Positions 1 to 8,874 of a DNA stretch of 64,000 bases are shown here, in pieces. The stretch lies in contig NZ_CP011390.1 of assembly GCF_001644645.1 (NCBI RefSeq), positions 1,178,001-1,242,000 on the forward strand. The letters run 5' to 3'. The stretch comes from Flavisolibacter tropicus. GTDB lineage: Bacteria; Bacteroidota; Bacteroidia; Chitinophagales; Chitinophagaceae. Position 1 is the stretch's first letter, and each line of letters begins with the position of its first letter. Position numbers and translations under genes: made by a program. The notes below the pieces were generated by a model. It was not told the DNA's origin. It made no database searches and saw nothing but the letters and a program-made list of their open reading frames with translations.

Positions 1-1
1 C

Positions 2-136
2 GCCGTTGCCAATAAGGAGCGCACAAAGGCCATAAAGCTCCATTTTCGCTTTGATCGTCAACGCAATATTGAGCTTACAGCCCACACGGCACTTAACTTA
101 TTACGCCTATTTATCTTAGAAGAAGAAAAGGAGTAA
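2..136 (+). CDS. C-terminal end of an unidentified protein (truncated by window edge)
   Basis: An open frame runs from the first bases to a TAA at 134-136 and encodes about 44 residues ending in LFILEEEKE. The visible part is basic and then helical and acidic, with no motif I recognise. The start lies upstream of the window. It is in the same direction as the E2 acyltransferase that follows after a 183-bp gap, but that gap holds a separate promoter-like box, so co-transcription is not implied. Function is unknown. Confidence 0.5.
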   Translation, partial: AVANKERTKAIKLHFRFDRQRNIELTAHTALNLLRLFILEEEKE

Positions 137-198
137 AAGCGATTAATCTGGCTTTCCTTATTTTTGACGGCCTGAACCATGATTTGGTTTGACGGAAG

Positions 199-210
199 CG
201 ATTGCTTGCT
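199..210 (+). repeat. Copy of the dispersed AGCAAGCAATCG motif (inverse orientation)
   Basis: CGATTGCTTGCT, the reverse complement of the core found at 12165-12181, 14968-14984 and 15103-15119. It is intergenic, about 110 bp upstream of the E2 gene. The function is unknown. Confidence 0.6.
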
Positions 211-246
211 TTATTATAAACTCGTCCTTCAAAACAAAGGAGCCAA

Positions 247-254
247 TATATTTG
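247..254 (+). promoter_or_regulatory. Bacteroidota-type -7 promoter box for the E2 gene
   Basis: TATATTTG matches TAnnTTTG in all fixed positions and lies 65 bases before the ATG. No convincing TTG box sits 17-19 bases upstream, so this rests on the -7 match alone. Confidence 0.4.
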
Positions 255-319
255 CGCTCTTTAATCAGGGTTCTTAAGCTGATTACAAACTAAAAAAAAC
301 GACAAACAACTATAATTGT

Positions 320-1663
320 ATGGCTACTGTAGACCTGGTAATGCCTAAGATGGGCGAAAGCATTATGGAAGCGACCATTCTAAAATGGCATAAGCAAGTA
401 GGCGATCCTATAAAAATGGATGAAACCGTTTTGGAAATTGCAACTGACAAGGTGGATAGTGAAGTTCCTTCAACCGCAGAAGGCGTATTAGAGGCAGTTC
501 TGTTTAACGTAAACGATGTTGTACCTATTGGAACTGTAATTGCCCGCATTAAAACTGGCGCTGCGGCTTCAACTTCTCCTGCTCAACCAGCACCTCAGCA
601 ACAAGCTCCAAAACAAGAGGCAACAATTAGCCAACCCCAGGCTCAAGTTCAACAAACAGCTCCTGCTGCACCTACTGCTTCAGGATCAGCCAATCGCTTT
701 TACTCTCCTTTAGTGTTAAATATTGCAGCACAGGAAGGTGTTAGCATGACCGAACTGGAAAACATTCCAGGTACAGGTAACGAAGGCCGTGTAACTAAGA
801 AAGATATCCTGCAATATGTAAGTGATAAAAAAGCTGGCAAGGTTAGTACACCTGCTGCTAAACAAGAAGTTGGCAGTCAAAAGGCTTCTGCGCCAGCTAC
901 TGTTAACCAACTACCCTCTGTCAGCCAACAGCCATCAACTACGACATACTCTGGCAATGTAGAAATCATTGAAATGGATCGTATGCGCAAGTTGATTGCC
1001 GACCATATGGTGCGCAGTAAACATACCAGCCCTCACGTAACATCTTTCACTGAGGCAGATGTTACCAACCTGGTTATGTGGCGCGAACGTGTTAAGAAAG
1101 AATTTGAAAAGCGTGAAGGCACTAAGATCACCTTTACGCCACTTTTCATTGAGGCAATAGTTCGTTGTATTAAGAAATTCCCTCTGATCAATAGTTCTCT
1201 GGACGGCTCCAACATTATTGTTAAGAAAGATATCAATATTGGGATGGCTACCGCCTTACCAACCGGCAACCTGATAGTACCTGTGATCAAGAATGCAGAT
1301 CAGCTTAACCTGGTAGGATTGGCTAAACAAGTAAATGGCTTGGCTGATAGCGCACGCAACAACAAGTTGAAGCCTGAAGATATTGCTGATGGCACTTTCA
1401 CATTAACCAACGTAGGCACTTTTGGCAGCTTAATGGGTACGCCTATTATCAACCAACCTCAAGTAGCCATATTAGCTGTAGGTGCTATTAAAAAGCGTCC
1501 TGTAGTTATAGAAACACCACATGGCGACAGCATCGCAATTCGTCATATGATGTACCTGTCTATGAGCTACGATCACCGTATTGTAGATGGCAGCTTAGGC
1601 GCAACCTTCCTGACAGCAGTTGCCAATGAATTGGAAAACTTTGATTTGAAGAGAAGTATCTAG
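320..1663 (+). CDS. 2-oxo acid dehydrogenase complex E2 (dihydrolipoyllysine acyltransferase)
   Basis: E2 core of a 2-oxo acid dehydrogenase complex; it transfers the acyl group from lipoamide to CoA in the cytoplasm. The 447 residues show one lipoyl domain (about 1-78, lipoyl lysine K44 in EIATDKVDSE), an Ala/Pro/Gln-rich linker, a peripheral-subunit-binding domain (about 126-168, ending GRVTKKDIL), a second linker and the catalytic domain (about 215-447) with the active-site motif DHRIVDG near residue 420. One lipoyl domain fits branched-chain or 2-oxoglutarate E2s as well as pyruvate E2, and no E1 or E3 gene is adjacent to decide the substrate. A terminator follows at 1715-1743. Confidence 0.93.
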   Translation: MATVDLVMPKMGESIMEATILKWHKQVGDPIKMDETVLEIATDKVDSEVPSTAEGVLEAVLFNVNDVVPIGTVIARIKTGAAASTSPAQPAPQQQAPKQEATISQPQAQVQQTAPAAPTASGSANRFYSPLVLNIAAQEGVSMTELENIPGTGNEGRVTKKDILQYVSDKKAGKVSTPAAKQEVGSQKASAPATVNQLPSVSQQPSTTTYSGNVEIIEMDRMRKLIADHMVRSKHTSPHVTSFTEADVTNLVMWRERVKKEFEKREGTKITFTPLFIEAIVRCIKKFPLINSSLDGSNIIVKKDINIGMATALPTGNLIVPVIKNADQLNLVGLAKQVNGLADSARNNKLKPEDIADGTFTLTNVGTFGSLMGTPIINQPQVAILAVGAIKKRPVVIETPHGDSIAIRHMMYLSMSYDHRIVDGSLGATFLTAVANELENFDLKRSI

Positions 1664-1714
1664 AACTAGGATTACCAGGATAAAAATGGATTAGTAGGAA
1701 ATAGTTGGATAAAG

Positions 1715-1743
1715 AAAAGGCTGCATAAAAATGCAGCCTTTTT
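1715..1743. terminator. Bidirectional terminator between E2 and cupin genes
   Basis: A 12-bp stem AAAAGGCTGCAT / ATGCAGCCTTTT with an AAAA loop, with A-run on one side and T-run on the other, between two convergent genes. It should serve both. Confidence 0.85.
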
Positions 1744-1772
1744 GCTTAAAACAGCTCGTGCTAAATGAAAAA

Positions 1773-2321
1773 TTATATTGTTACGTATTGCTTTTGCAGT
1801 TCGGCTTTAACTCCTTTCTTCTCTGCTTTTTTACCTACCCAACGCAAACCCTTTTCCAAAACAGATTGCCATCCAGGCAAGTTAGACTCACTTAAAGTTA
1901 GCAATATAGCCAAATGATCTAATGTAGACGGTATCCCTTTCTTTGTGCATTTCCCATCTCTTGCGAGCCCATATGCAATTTGCAAGGATTCTTCAAAGCC
2001 CCGACAGCCCGGGTTTATGGTTACAGTAAAGCGACACGATTCGTTTGATTCATTAAAGAAGCGGTGAAGATCATAAGATTTGGCTGTGATCACATCCCCA
2101 GGATAGAGTGTATGAATAACCTTACCTACCTGCACCTTCAATTCTCCTTCTATACACTCAAATCGTTCCTCATAAGCTTTGTGATAATGTATACCATTGC
2201 CACCGCCTGCAGCCAAAATAACATCTACTAATGTATACTTACCGTTTGTTTCTTCGGTTGTTTCCAGGAAAGTGACGTAGTCTTTTTGAATTGGATTATA
2301 AATAGTCCTTGATTCGCTCAT
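1773..2321 (-). CDS. Cupin-domain protein
   Basis: A small cupin of 182 residues. The first cupin motif is visible as GNGIHYHKAYEERFECIEGE (two His and a Glu as likely metal ligands, about residues 42-61) and the second as YPGDVITAKSYDLHRFFN, with the third His. The C-terminal 60 residues are helical and lie outside the cupin barrel. Cupins of this kind bind a metal and act as small enzymes or as sensors; nothing here identifies the substrate. It stands alone, convergent with the E2 gene. Confidence 0.8.
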   Translation of the reverse strand: MSESRTIYNPIQKDYVTFLETTEETNGKYTLVDVILAAGGGNGIHYHKAYEERFECIEGELKVQVGKVIHTLYPGDVITAKSYDLHRFFNESNESCRFTVTINPGCRGFEESLQIAYGLARDGKCTKKGIPSTLDHLAILLTLSESNLPGWQSVLEKGLRWVGKKAEKKGVKAELQKQYVTI

Positions 2322-2412
2322 GTTAAGGTATTTTGGAATACAAACATGCTACGCGGAATCAGCAACCGCAATAAAGAAAGGAACAAGCTGCCCAAATCAG
2401 GGCATGAATCGT

Positions 2413-2904
2413 TTATTTTCCAAAATGACCCACTTTAAACGAGTACTTCTTCCCTTTTCTGTTAATAATAAAAAGGTCGCCGTATTGAGTTTCCGGGAGA
2501 TCCTTTAATTGTGCCTTTGGATAGAATCGATTCACCAGATCGTCAACCGTATTCGAGTGCCCAACAATCAATACATTACCTTTTGGCAGTGTCTTTACTT
2601 TTGAAACAAAGGAAGTATCTCTATGATCATAGGTTTGAATACTGACACCAATGGCCTCACTTAAAGGCTGTGCTGTTGACTTAGTGCGTAATGTATTTGT
2701 TGAGTAAATATGTTTTATTTTTTTGTCCTGCAGCTGCGATTTTAATGCTTCAGCACGTTCTTTACCAGCTGCAGACAAAGGAACATCACTTGACATATTC
2801 GCAGTTTGCGTCTCCTTCTCAGCATGTCTAACTATAAAATAGGAAGTGGTAGAACAGGCTTGTAACAAACAAGCCACCAGAAGTAAGAATGTGAATCTTC
2901 TCAT
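2413..2904 (-). CDS. Histidine phosphatase superfamily lipoprotein (SixA/phosphoglycerate-mutase-like)
   Basis: A 163-residue member of the histidine phosphatase superfamily, placed on the membrane by a lipoprotein signal: the lipobox LLQAC puts the acylated cysteine at residue 17. The phospho-accepting histidine sits in the RHAE motif at about 26-29, an arginine follows in STNTLRTKSTA, and the second catalytic histidine is in IVGHSNT (about 115). Such proteins remove phosphate from small molecules or phosphohistidine; the periplasmic location argues for a small-molecule or scavenging role. A -7 box lies at 2921-2928. Confidence 0.82.
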   Translation of the reverse strand: MRRFTFLLLVACLLQACSTTSYFIVRHAEKETQTANMSSDVPLSAAGKERAEALKSQLQDKKIKHIYSTNTLRTKSTAQPLSEAIGVSIQTYDHRDTSFVSKVKTLPKGNVLIVGHSNTVDDLVNRFYPKAQLKDLPETQYGDLFIINRKGKKYSFKVGHFGK

Positions 2905-2920
2905 AAAGCAGAACTTTTTC

Positions 2921-2928
2921 CAAATCTA
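2921..2928 (-). promoter_or_regulatory. -7 promoter box for the histidine phosphatase
   Basis: On the minus strand the box reads TAGATTTG, a full TAnnTTTG match, 16 bases before the ATG. No -33 TTG is apparent at the usual distance. Confidence 0.45.
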
Positions 2929-2984
2929 AGCTTCTTTATAATTGGCTTTTTTTTTAAATTAGGTTTTATAAAATCTGGTGTACT

Positions 2985-3701
2985 ATGAAGCAATTGTCAG
3001 AAACCTGGTTTGCCGAAGGATATATAGATTTTGAGTTGAAGAAGTATACACTATTAGCCTACTTGCAGGAAATACATAAGTACTTCAATGAAAACAAACT
3101 ATACCCACAACTCTCCGATTTGATTTTCCACTATAACAATCTAGTAGCCTTCCGCGAAAACAAAAAACATCTCCAAGAGCATTTTCCCAAAAAACTAACG
3201 GGCCTACAACTTGAAAAACTTCAAATGCTTTACGAACAAATGATAGAAGATGATGCCTTAATGCAGGAGCTTGAAGAAATCATTTATTATTCGGCCGACG
3301 AAATGAAAACAACCATCAGCAACGGTGCTGAGATCTATGAGTATGTAGAAAACACACTTACAATTTTGCCTGTAGGCTTAGTACCGCTGGATAGTCATGA
3401 AGGATATTTCTTTTTGAGCACTGGAAACGCCCACTCAACACGTGTTTATCAATACCGGCTCTCCATTTTTGAAAAGCACGACGAACGATTCAGAAGTATG
3501 CAAACTGCCTATATCGATATCATGAAGCGCAGCATGATCAATACATATGAAAGCATAAAGTATGAACTGATCAAAACCCGTAATGAGCTTCCCAATCCGG
3601 CTGTGTATAGTATTGAAACTGAGCTTCAGTTTCCTGTTGAAGAAACGTTGCTACCAATTGCCAAGCGCAGTTTGGTGAAGTTTATTACTACAGCTGCTTA
3701 G
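2985..3701 (+). CDS. Conserved-looking protein of unknown function
   Basis: A clean 238-residue gene with ATG start, not recognised. It is soluble (no signal peptide or membrane segment), acidic and largely helical in the first 130 residues (for example LEKLQMLYEQMIEDDALMQE), followed by a likely beta-containing stretch around 125-165 and another helical C-terminus. It is divergent from the histidine phosphatase with an 80-bp shared upstream region, and its transcript probably ends at 3913-3949. No function is claimed. Confidence 0.75.
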   Translation: MKQLSETWFAEGYIDFELKKYTLLAYLQEIHKYFNENKLYPQLSDLIFHYNNLVAFRENKKHLQEHFPKKLTGLQLEKLQMLYEQMIEDDALMQELEEIIYYSADEMKTTISNGAEIYEYVENTLTILPVGLVPLDSHEGYFFLSTGNAHSTRVYQYRLSIFEKHDERFRSMQTAYIDIMKRSMINTYESIKYELIKTRNELPNPAVYSIETELQFPVEETLLPIAKRSLVKFITTAA

Positions 3702-3912
3702 AACTAGGATTAGAAGGATGGGGAGAAAAGCTGCGAGTTATGAGCTGTGAGTTACGAGAAGAGAAAGGGAATTAGCTGATTAGATGATGTGCCAATTAGC
3801 TGATGGAGGACAGATTACAGTTGACAGGAGGAAAGTTTGCAAAGGATAGTTGAAAAGTTTACAAGTTGACTGGTTGACAAGGAGGAATTTTCTTAATCTA
3901 ACGATTACTTAT
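3702..3912. other. Intergenic stretch with word-like repeats
   Basis: No gene. It is made of short repeated words such as GAGCTGTGAGTTACGAG and AATTAGCTGATTAGATGATG. The AGCTGATTAG/AGCTAATT words recur in other gaps (around 11880 and 37895-37930). Confidence 0.5.
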
Positions 3913-3949
3913 AAAAGAAAAGCTGGCCTGTAAAGCCAGCTTTTCTTTT
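3913..3949. terminator. Bidirectional terminator between convergent genes
   Basis: A perfect 15-bp stem AAAAGAAAAGCTGGC / GCCAGCTTTTCTTTT with a 7-base loop, between the unknown + gene and the S9 peptidase on the - strand. Confidence 0.85.
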
Positions 3950-3989
3950 ATTCTTTGAATTGCTGTTTAGCGAACTAAGATTGGAAGCA

Positions 3990-6899
3990 TTATAACTGAA
4001 GGGGTGCTACTTTATAGTCAACGATTTCTAAGCCCCATTCTTTTCCTTTCTTCACAGCAGGCACACCCTCAACCAGCCATTTGGCAGGCTTCTCTCCTTT
4101 CAACAACCAATCGAAATATTGCTGCTGACGGATTTGGATATCTTTTCTGTTTTTGCGTTCTACCAGGTTATGCGCTTCACCATTATAGTTCAACAACCAA
4201 ACCGGCTTTCCTAAACGACGCATAGCTGTAAAGAACTCAATACCTTGATACCAAGGTACTGCACCATCAGCATCATTGGACATTATCACCAGTGGGGTTT
4301 TTACTTTCGGCAATTGGAATAAAGGTGAGCTTTCAATATACTTATTAGGTGCTTCCCATAAAGTGGCGCCAATACGGCTTTGTCCTTTTTCGTACTGGAA
4401 CTGGCGGTTATTACCGCTTTCCCAACGGATACCACCATAAGCACTGGTCATATTTGCTACTGGTGCACCCGCCCAAGCGGCTTTAAACATAGAGGTTTGT
4501 GTAATTAGCGCCGCTACTTGGTAGCCACCCCAACTTTGCCCTTGAATAGCCATATTCTTAGCATCTACCCAGCTATTTTTTGCTAATGCCTGTGCGCCGC
4601 TAACAATATAATTATAAGCATCTTTACCGGGTTGTCCCTTTGTATAAGTAATATCAGGAGCAAACACCAAGTAACCACGGCTTACATAAAATGGAATGTT
4701 TAAGCGGCTTGGTGTTGGGCTTGGTGCATTATAGTTATACAAACCATCACTAAGCTTTTCATAGAAGTAAATGATCATTGGATATTTCTTCTTAGGGTCA
4801 AAATCTTCCGGCTTATATAAAATACCTTCAGACTGTTTGCCTGTAAAGGTCTTCCAAGTAAACAATTCCGCTGTGCCCCAGTTATATTGTGCCTGCTGTG
4901 GATTCAACTCACTAAGCTTGGTTGCTTTATCACCTACCTGTACATACAAATCAGGAGAACTTGTATAGCTTTCTTTTGTATAAATAACAGCAGGTGCATC
5001 CTTTGCCTTTGCTAATAAATTATAATTATAAGCGCTGGTTTCAACTACTGGATTTAACACCACCTGGTCAGTTAAAATGCCTTGTACTAAACCAGCTTTT
5101 TTAGTAGTTTCATTTTGTACGCGGAAGTAAAGTGGTTGCCCCGTTGTAAAGAAACGCTCTTCATTATCCAATCTAACATAACGATAAACGTCTTTCTTAG
5201 AGCGGCCATTACCTGTAAGATTTACAGGCTTTTGTTTACCTGTAGGATCAAGGCGCCACATATCATAGCGATCATATACATAGGCAAAGCTGTCATTCTG
5301 ATGCCATGTAAAAATACCATATGGGGAAGGGTCACTTGGCACATCGTTCTCTTCATTGTATAAAGGAACTTTCATACCGGAAGTGATATTTTTCAGGGAT
5401 TGACCGTCCCAAGCCCAGTAGTTGCGGTTTTTATTATCATAAAGCACAATGTACTTGCCCGTATACGAGGAAAAAATCTGTCCACTATGATTCTTCTTCA
5501 CCAATGTCATTTTACCTGTGGCTACTTCTAAAGCATATACATCCTTTAATGTATTACCACTCCATTGTGAGGCTACTCTGCGACCCGTGTCAGTTACGGC
5601 AATAAAGTATTGACCATCTCCTTGTGCTGTTTGGTAAATAGTAGGAATATCTTTAGATCCCAAAGGCTCCATCTTATTTAGGGTAAAGTCATATACGGCC
5701 AGGTAACTACGCTTCAGGTCATTTTGCAGATTGAACAATTGCTGTGTTTGCAAGTAATCATCGTTATAATGCCACACATCCACCTTAACCAAATCGATAT
5801 CAATCAGTGAAGTATCTTTTGGAGCAACAATAGGCGCTGTTCCAAAGAAGAGACGATTGCCATTTTTGCTGAAGGTAATGGTACCATTTTCACTAACTGT
5901 ATTACCGATCCTCATTCCACACGATTTCTTATCAACAATAAGGGTAGCACTATCATCACCTTCATTGTAAACATACAACTCATAAAAACGCTGTAAAGCC
6001 TTAGCACTGGTATCGCGTTCCGCTACAAAAGCAGCTCTGTAACCATCTTCTGAGAAGGTAAACCCTTTGAAATCGTTTCCCCCTTTCAAAATCGTATCCA
6101 GCTTACCGGATGCCAGGTTGTAAAGAACAACCGCATTTTTGCTATTAGCATCGCGTGCTGACTTACTAACCCGCATCATCAATTTCTTTCCATTGGGGCT
6201 AAATGTATAATCCACTACGTTCTTGAACGTCTTATCCTGGCTAGAACCTAAACGTTTTAACACCAGGTCGCTACCGTCAGTTGTTGTTGAATTACCTGTT
6301 GGCTCGTCATCTGCATCAACCATATCTCTATTGCCACCTTTGATATTCTTTAACTCCGTAACCAAAAGCATCAAGGAATCCAGTGATCGCTTTAAGCTAT
6401 CAACTGTTTTTTGTGTAGGTGCTGATGGTTTTGAAGCTACCGGCTCTTTTTCCTTTTGGAATGCTACCCATCCAGCAGCTTTCTGAGGTGTTTTGAATGA
6501 TTTTATCTTAGCCGTTTTCCAAAGATTATCTTTTCCTAACTCCATAATAGCAATAGAGTCCTTTGGAAAATCTTCCGGCTTTTTCTTTTTAATACGAGCA
6601 TCCCGGGTATCCTTGAAAAAAGGTTTGATCTTAAATACCACAAAACGGCTGTCTTCTGTAATTACAGGATTATAGCCACGTGGCACCATTTTCTTGACAG
6701 CGGAATTCGCACTGGATTGAATAACCAATTCAGCATCACCTTCCTGAGGGGTAACGGTATACACCACCCATTTTCCGTCATTACTAATTGTGCGCTCGCC
6801 TATACTTTGCCATCCATCATAAACCGAGTGGTCCAACGGCTTTTTCTGGGCAAAGAGAAAAAGAGGAGAAATAAACAAAGACAGTAAAACAGTTCTCAT
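3990..6899 (-). CDS. Secreted S9 family peptidase (prolyl oligopeptidase type)
   Basis: A large exported serine peptidase of 969 residues. Residues 1-17 form a signal peptide ending LFLFAQ. The middle part (about 60-650) is the beta-propeller typical of S9 enzymes, with repeated WD40-like Tyr/Phe-rich strands; an insertion around 170-215 is Lys/Ser/Asp-rich and partly coiled. The C-terminal alpha/beta hydrolase domain carries the triad: nucleophile in GQSWGGYQ (about Ser790), Asp in SNDADGAVPW (about 876) and His in NGEAHNLV (about 909). Family members cleave oligopeptides after Pro or Ala, or release acylated or dipeptide termini; specificity is not readable here. It stands alone. Confidence 0.92.
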   Translation of the reverse strand: MRTVLLSLFISPLFLFAQKKPLDHSVYDGWQSIGERTISNDGKWVVYTVTPQEGDAELVIQSSANSAVKKMVPRGYNPVITEDSRFVVFKIKPFFKDTRDARIKKKKPEDFPKDSIAIMELGKDNLWKTAKIKSFKTPQKAAGWVAFQKEKEPVASKPSAPTQKTVDSLKRSLDSLMLLVTELKNIKGGNRDMVDADDEPTGNSTTTDGSDLVLKRLGSSQDKTFKNVVDYTFSPNGKKLMMRVSKSARDANSKNAVVLYNLASGKLDTILKGGNDFKGFTFSEDGYRAAFVAERDTSAKALQRFYELYVYNEGDDSATLIVDKKSCGMRIGNTVSENGTITFSKNGNRLFFGTAPIVAPKDTSLIDIDLVKVDVWHYNDDYLQTQQLFNLQNDLKRSYLAVYDFTLNKMEPLGSKDIPTIYQTAQGDGQYFIAVTDTGRRVASQWSGNTLKDVYALEVATGKMTLVKKNHSGQIFSSYTGKYIVLYDNKNRNYWAWDGQSLKNITSGMKVPLYNEENDVPSDPSPYGIFTWHQNDSFAYVYDRYDMWRLDPTGKQKPVNLTGNGRSKKDVYRYVRLDNEERFFTTGQPLYFRVQNETTKKAGLVQGILTDQVVLNPVVETSAYNYNLLAKAKDAPAVIYTKESYTSSPDLYVQVGDKATKLSELNPQQAQYNWGTAELFTWKTFTGKQSEGILYKPEDFDPKKKYPMIIYFYEKLSDGLYNYNAPSPTPSRLNIPFYVSRGYLVFAPDITYTKGQPGKDAYNYIVSGAQALAKNSWVDAKNMAIQGQSWGGYQVAALITQTSMFKAAWAGAPVANMTSAYGGIRWESGNNRQFQYEKGQSRIGATLWEAPNKYIESSPLFQLPKVKTPLVIMSNDADGAVPWYQGIEFFTAMRRLGKPVWLLNYNGEAHNLVERKNRKDIQIRQQQYFDWLLKGEKPAKWLVEGVPAVKKGKEWGLEIVDYKVAPLQL

Positions 6900-7008
6900 A
6901 TACTATGGTATAGCTTGATGCATAAAATTAAGGGAAAGCATAATGTAATTGAACACGGATTGGAAGATTATACTGTTTTCAGTTGAATAGGCTGGTAAGG
7001 GAAATCTA

Positions 7009-7095
7009 AAAAATTAAATGTCGAAATCCCAAATGGTAGCGACAAATTCTAAATAACAAAATCCAAATTCCCAATTCCAAATTCCCAATTCCAAG
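7009..7095. repeat. AAATTCC word repeat
   Basis: Contains CAAATTCCCAATTCC repeated words and, before them, a stretch (from about 7019) that aligns over roughly 50 bases with 51340-51400. Intergenic, no coding potential. Confidence 0.5.
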
Positions 7096-7113
7096 AGGAA
7101 AGAGCTATAGGTG

Positions 7114-7983
7114 CTAGTGCTTTTTCATCACTATGCGGGCGGTGTGTAGGGCTACGGCTAAAATGATTAATCCGAAACCAAGATAGAACCAGTTGTTGAA
7201 TACTTCGTTCTCATGAAAGATAAGAAAGGCTAATAAAATTCCATATACAGGCTCCAAGGTCAAGGTAAGATTCATAGTAAAAGCCGATATGTTCTTCAGG
7301 GAGCGTATATACAAAAAGAAAGTAAAAATGGTACACACCCAGCTCAATATCACCAACCATAGCCAATCCAAAGGTGCCGGTTTAGCCAAAGGAATATGAA
7401 ACAAATAGTTATAAACCGGCAATAAAATACTGAGACCAACAAAACCTCCCGTTAATTGATACAACGTAATGCTTTTGGGTTCGTAGGTATCGATCATTTT
7501 CTTATTAAGCACGGATACAATTACCGTCAGAAGTGCAGAAATCAAACCAATAATAATCCCAACAGAAAAATTGAGGTGGGTGTTATAGATCACTACAATT
7601 CCTGCAATGGCAAATAGCCCCAAAAGGATCTCAAAGGGATCAAATCGTTTCTTTAGCACCAATGGCTCCAGCAATGAGGACAACAGCGCTGAAGTAGACA
7701 AACAGGTGAGCGAAATGGTTACGTTAGAATACTTGATACTGCCATAAAAGCAAACCCAATGCAACGCTTGAATAGTTCCAATAAGACCTATGTAAAGAAT
7801 GGATTTAGTAGGAAGCTTTTGAATCTTTTTCTGTAGGCCATATAACAGCCATAAACTAGCCACTGTAATTAACAAACGGTACCATACCAACCAAGTTTCG
7901 CTTAAACTGATTAAGCGGCCAAGCACACCCGTAAAGCCCCATAGGAATACAGCAGCGTTTAGTTGGAGTAAGGCTTTCTTCAT
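7114..7983 (-). CDS. EamA/DMT-family transporter
   Basis: A 289-residue inner-membrane protein of the drug/metabolite transporter superfamily: two EamA repeats of five membrane helices each (about 5-140 and 145-285). The N-terminal helix carries the familiar AAVFLWGFTGVLGR pattern and a Glu lies near the end of repeat 2 (TLEPVYGILLAFLIFHE). Members export amino acids, metabolites or drugs; the substrate cannot be told. Its upstream region carries a one-mismatch copy of the dispersed AGCAAGCAATCG motif at 8060-8073. Confidence 0.88.
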   Translation of the reverse strand: MKKALLQLNAAVFLWGFTGVLGRLISLSETWLVWYRLLITVASLWLLYGLQKKIQKLPTKSILYIGLIGTIQALHWVCFYGSIKYSNVTISLTCLSTSALLSSLLEPLVLKKRFDPFEILLGLFAIAGIVVIYNTHLNFSVGIIIGLISALLTVIVSVLNKKMIDTYEPKSITLYQLTGGFVGLSILLPVYNYLFHIPLAKPAPLDWLWLVILSWVCTIFTFFLYIRSLKNISAFTMNLTLTLEPVYGILLAFLIFHENEVFNNWFYLGFGLIILAVALHTARIVMKKH

Positions 7984-8059
7984 CGGTTGGGAATAGTAGA
8001 CTTTAGTAAGTTCCTGTGTCTATAAGTTTAAATGTTTACGAGTTTACATGTTCGCCGTA

Positions 8060-8073
8060 AGAAAGCAATCGTT
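8060..8073 (-). repeat. Near-copy of the dispersed AGCAAGCAATCGTT motif
   Basis: Plus strand AGAAAGCAATCGTT differs by one base from the consensus. It lies about 80 bp upstream of the EamA gene, with the AACGATTGCTT sense pointing towards it. Confidence 0.4.
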
Positions 8074-8107
8074 CTATATATAATCAACAAATCTGTGGTC
8101 ACTCCTA

Positions 8108-8863
8108 TTATGCCTTAGCATGTGTCTTTTTAACACGTCTACGATAATCCTTGAATAAACTGGACCAGCGAAGATTAATTACACCCAACACACCTTCTTT
8201 GATAATGCCTTTACTCATTTTAGATTCACCGAATTTTCGGTCTTCAAACTGAATAGGCACTTCTATTATACGACACCCCAATTTCCAGGCAGCATATTTC
8301 ATTTCTATCTGGAAAGCATAGCCCACAAATTGGATGGCATCGAAGTTAATGGCTTCTAAAGCTTGCTTTTTATAACAAACAAAGCCAGCTGTAGGATCCA
8401 TTACAGGCATCCACAAAATCAAACGTGTATAAAGGGATCCACCTTTGGAAAGGGCTATTCGATTTTTTGGCCAGTTCTTTACGCCACCACCTTTTACATA
8501 ACGTGAGCCTATGGCAACATCGGCCCCCTCTACTTTACAAGCATGGTATAAGCGAGGGAGATCGGCAGGGTTATGGGAGAAATCGGCATCCATTTCAAAA
8601 ATGAAATTGTAACCTCTTGCCAGCGACCATTTGAAACCATGGATATACGCAGTACCTAAACCCAACTTACCTCTACGCTCCTCTAAAAAAAGTGAATTTG
8701 GGTATTGGCCTTGCAACTCTTTTACAATTGTTGCAGTGCCATCGGGTGAACCATCATCAATGACTAGCACATGAAAATCCTGCTGGAGATCATGTACCGC
8801 CCTTATGATCTGGGCAATATTCTCCTTCTCATTATATGTAGGTATGATAACAATCTTCTCCAA
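8108..8863 (-). CDS. GT2 glycosyltransferase, polyprenol monophosphomannose synthase-like
   Basis: A 251-residue GT-A fold glycosyltransferase. IPTYNEKENIAQII opens the nucleotide-sugar-binding fold, DDGSPDGT (about 37-44) and the metal-binding DADFSHNP (about 92-99) are as in dolichol/polyprenol phosphate mannosyl- and glucosyltransferases, and GFVCYKK plus EDRKFGESKMS near the C-terminus are typical of the DPM1 group. It probably moves a hexose from a nucleotide sugar to polyprenyl phosphate at the inner membrane face. There is no C-terminal membrane domain. It is the last gene of a three-gene operon, 11 bp behind the exonuclease. Confidence 0.88.
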   Translation of the reverse strand: MEKIVIIPTYNEKENIAQIIRAVHDLQQDFHVLVIDDGSPDGTATIVKELQGQYPNSLFLEERRGKLGLGTAYIHGFKWSLARGYNFIFEMDADFSHNPADLPRLYHACKVEGADVAIGSRYVKGGGVKNWPKNRIALSKGGSLYTRLILWMPVMDPTAGFVCYKKQALEAINFDAIQFVGYAFQIEMKYAAWKLGCRIIEVPIQFEDRKFGESKMSKGIIKEGVLGVINLRWSSLFKDYRRRVKKTHAKA

Positions 8864-8874
8864 AAGGGGTAATT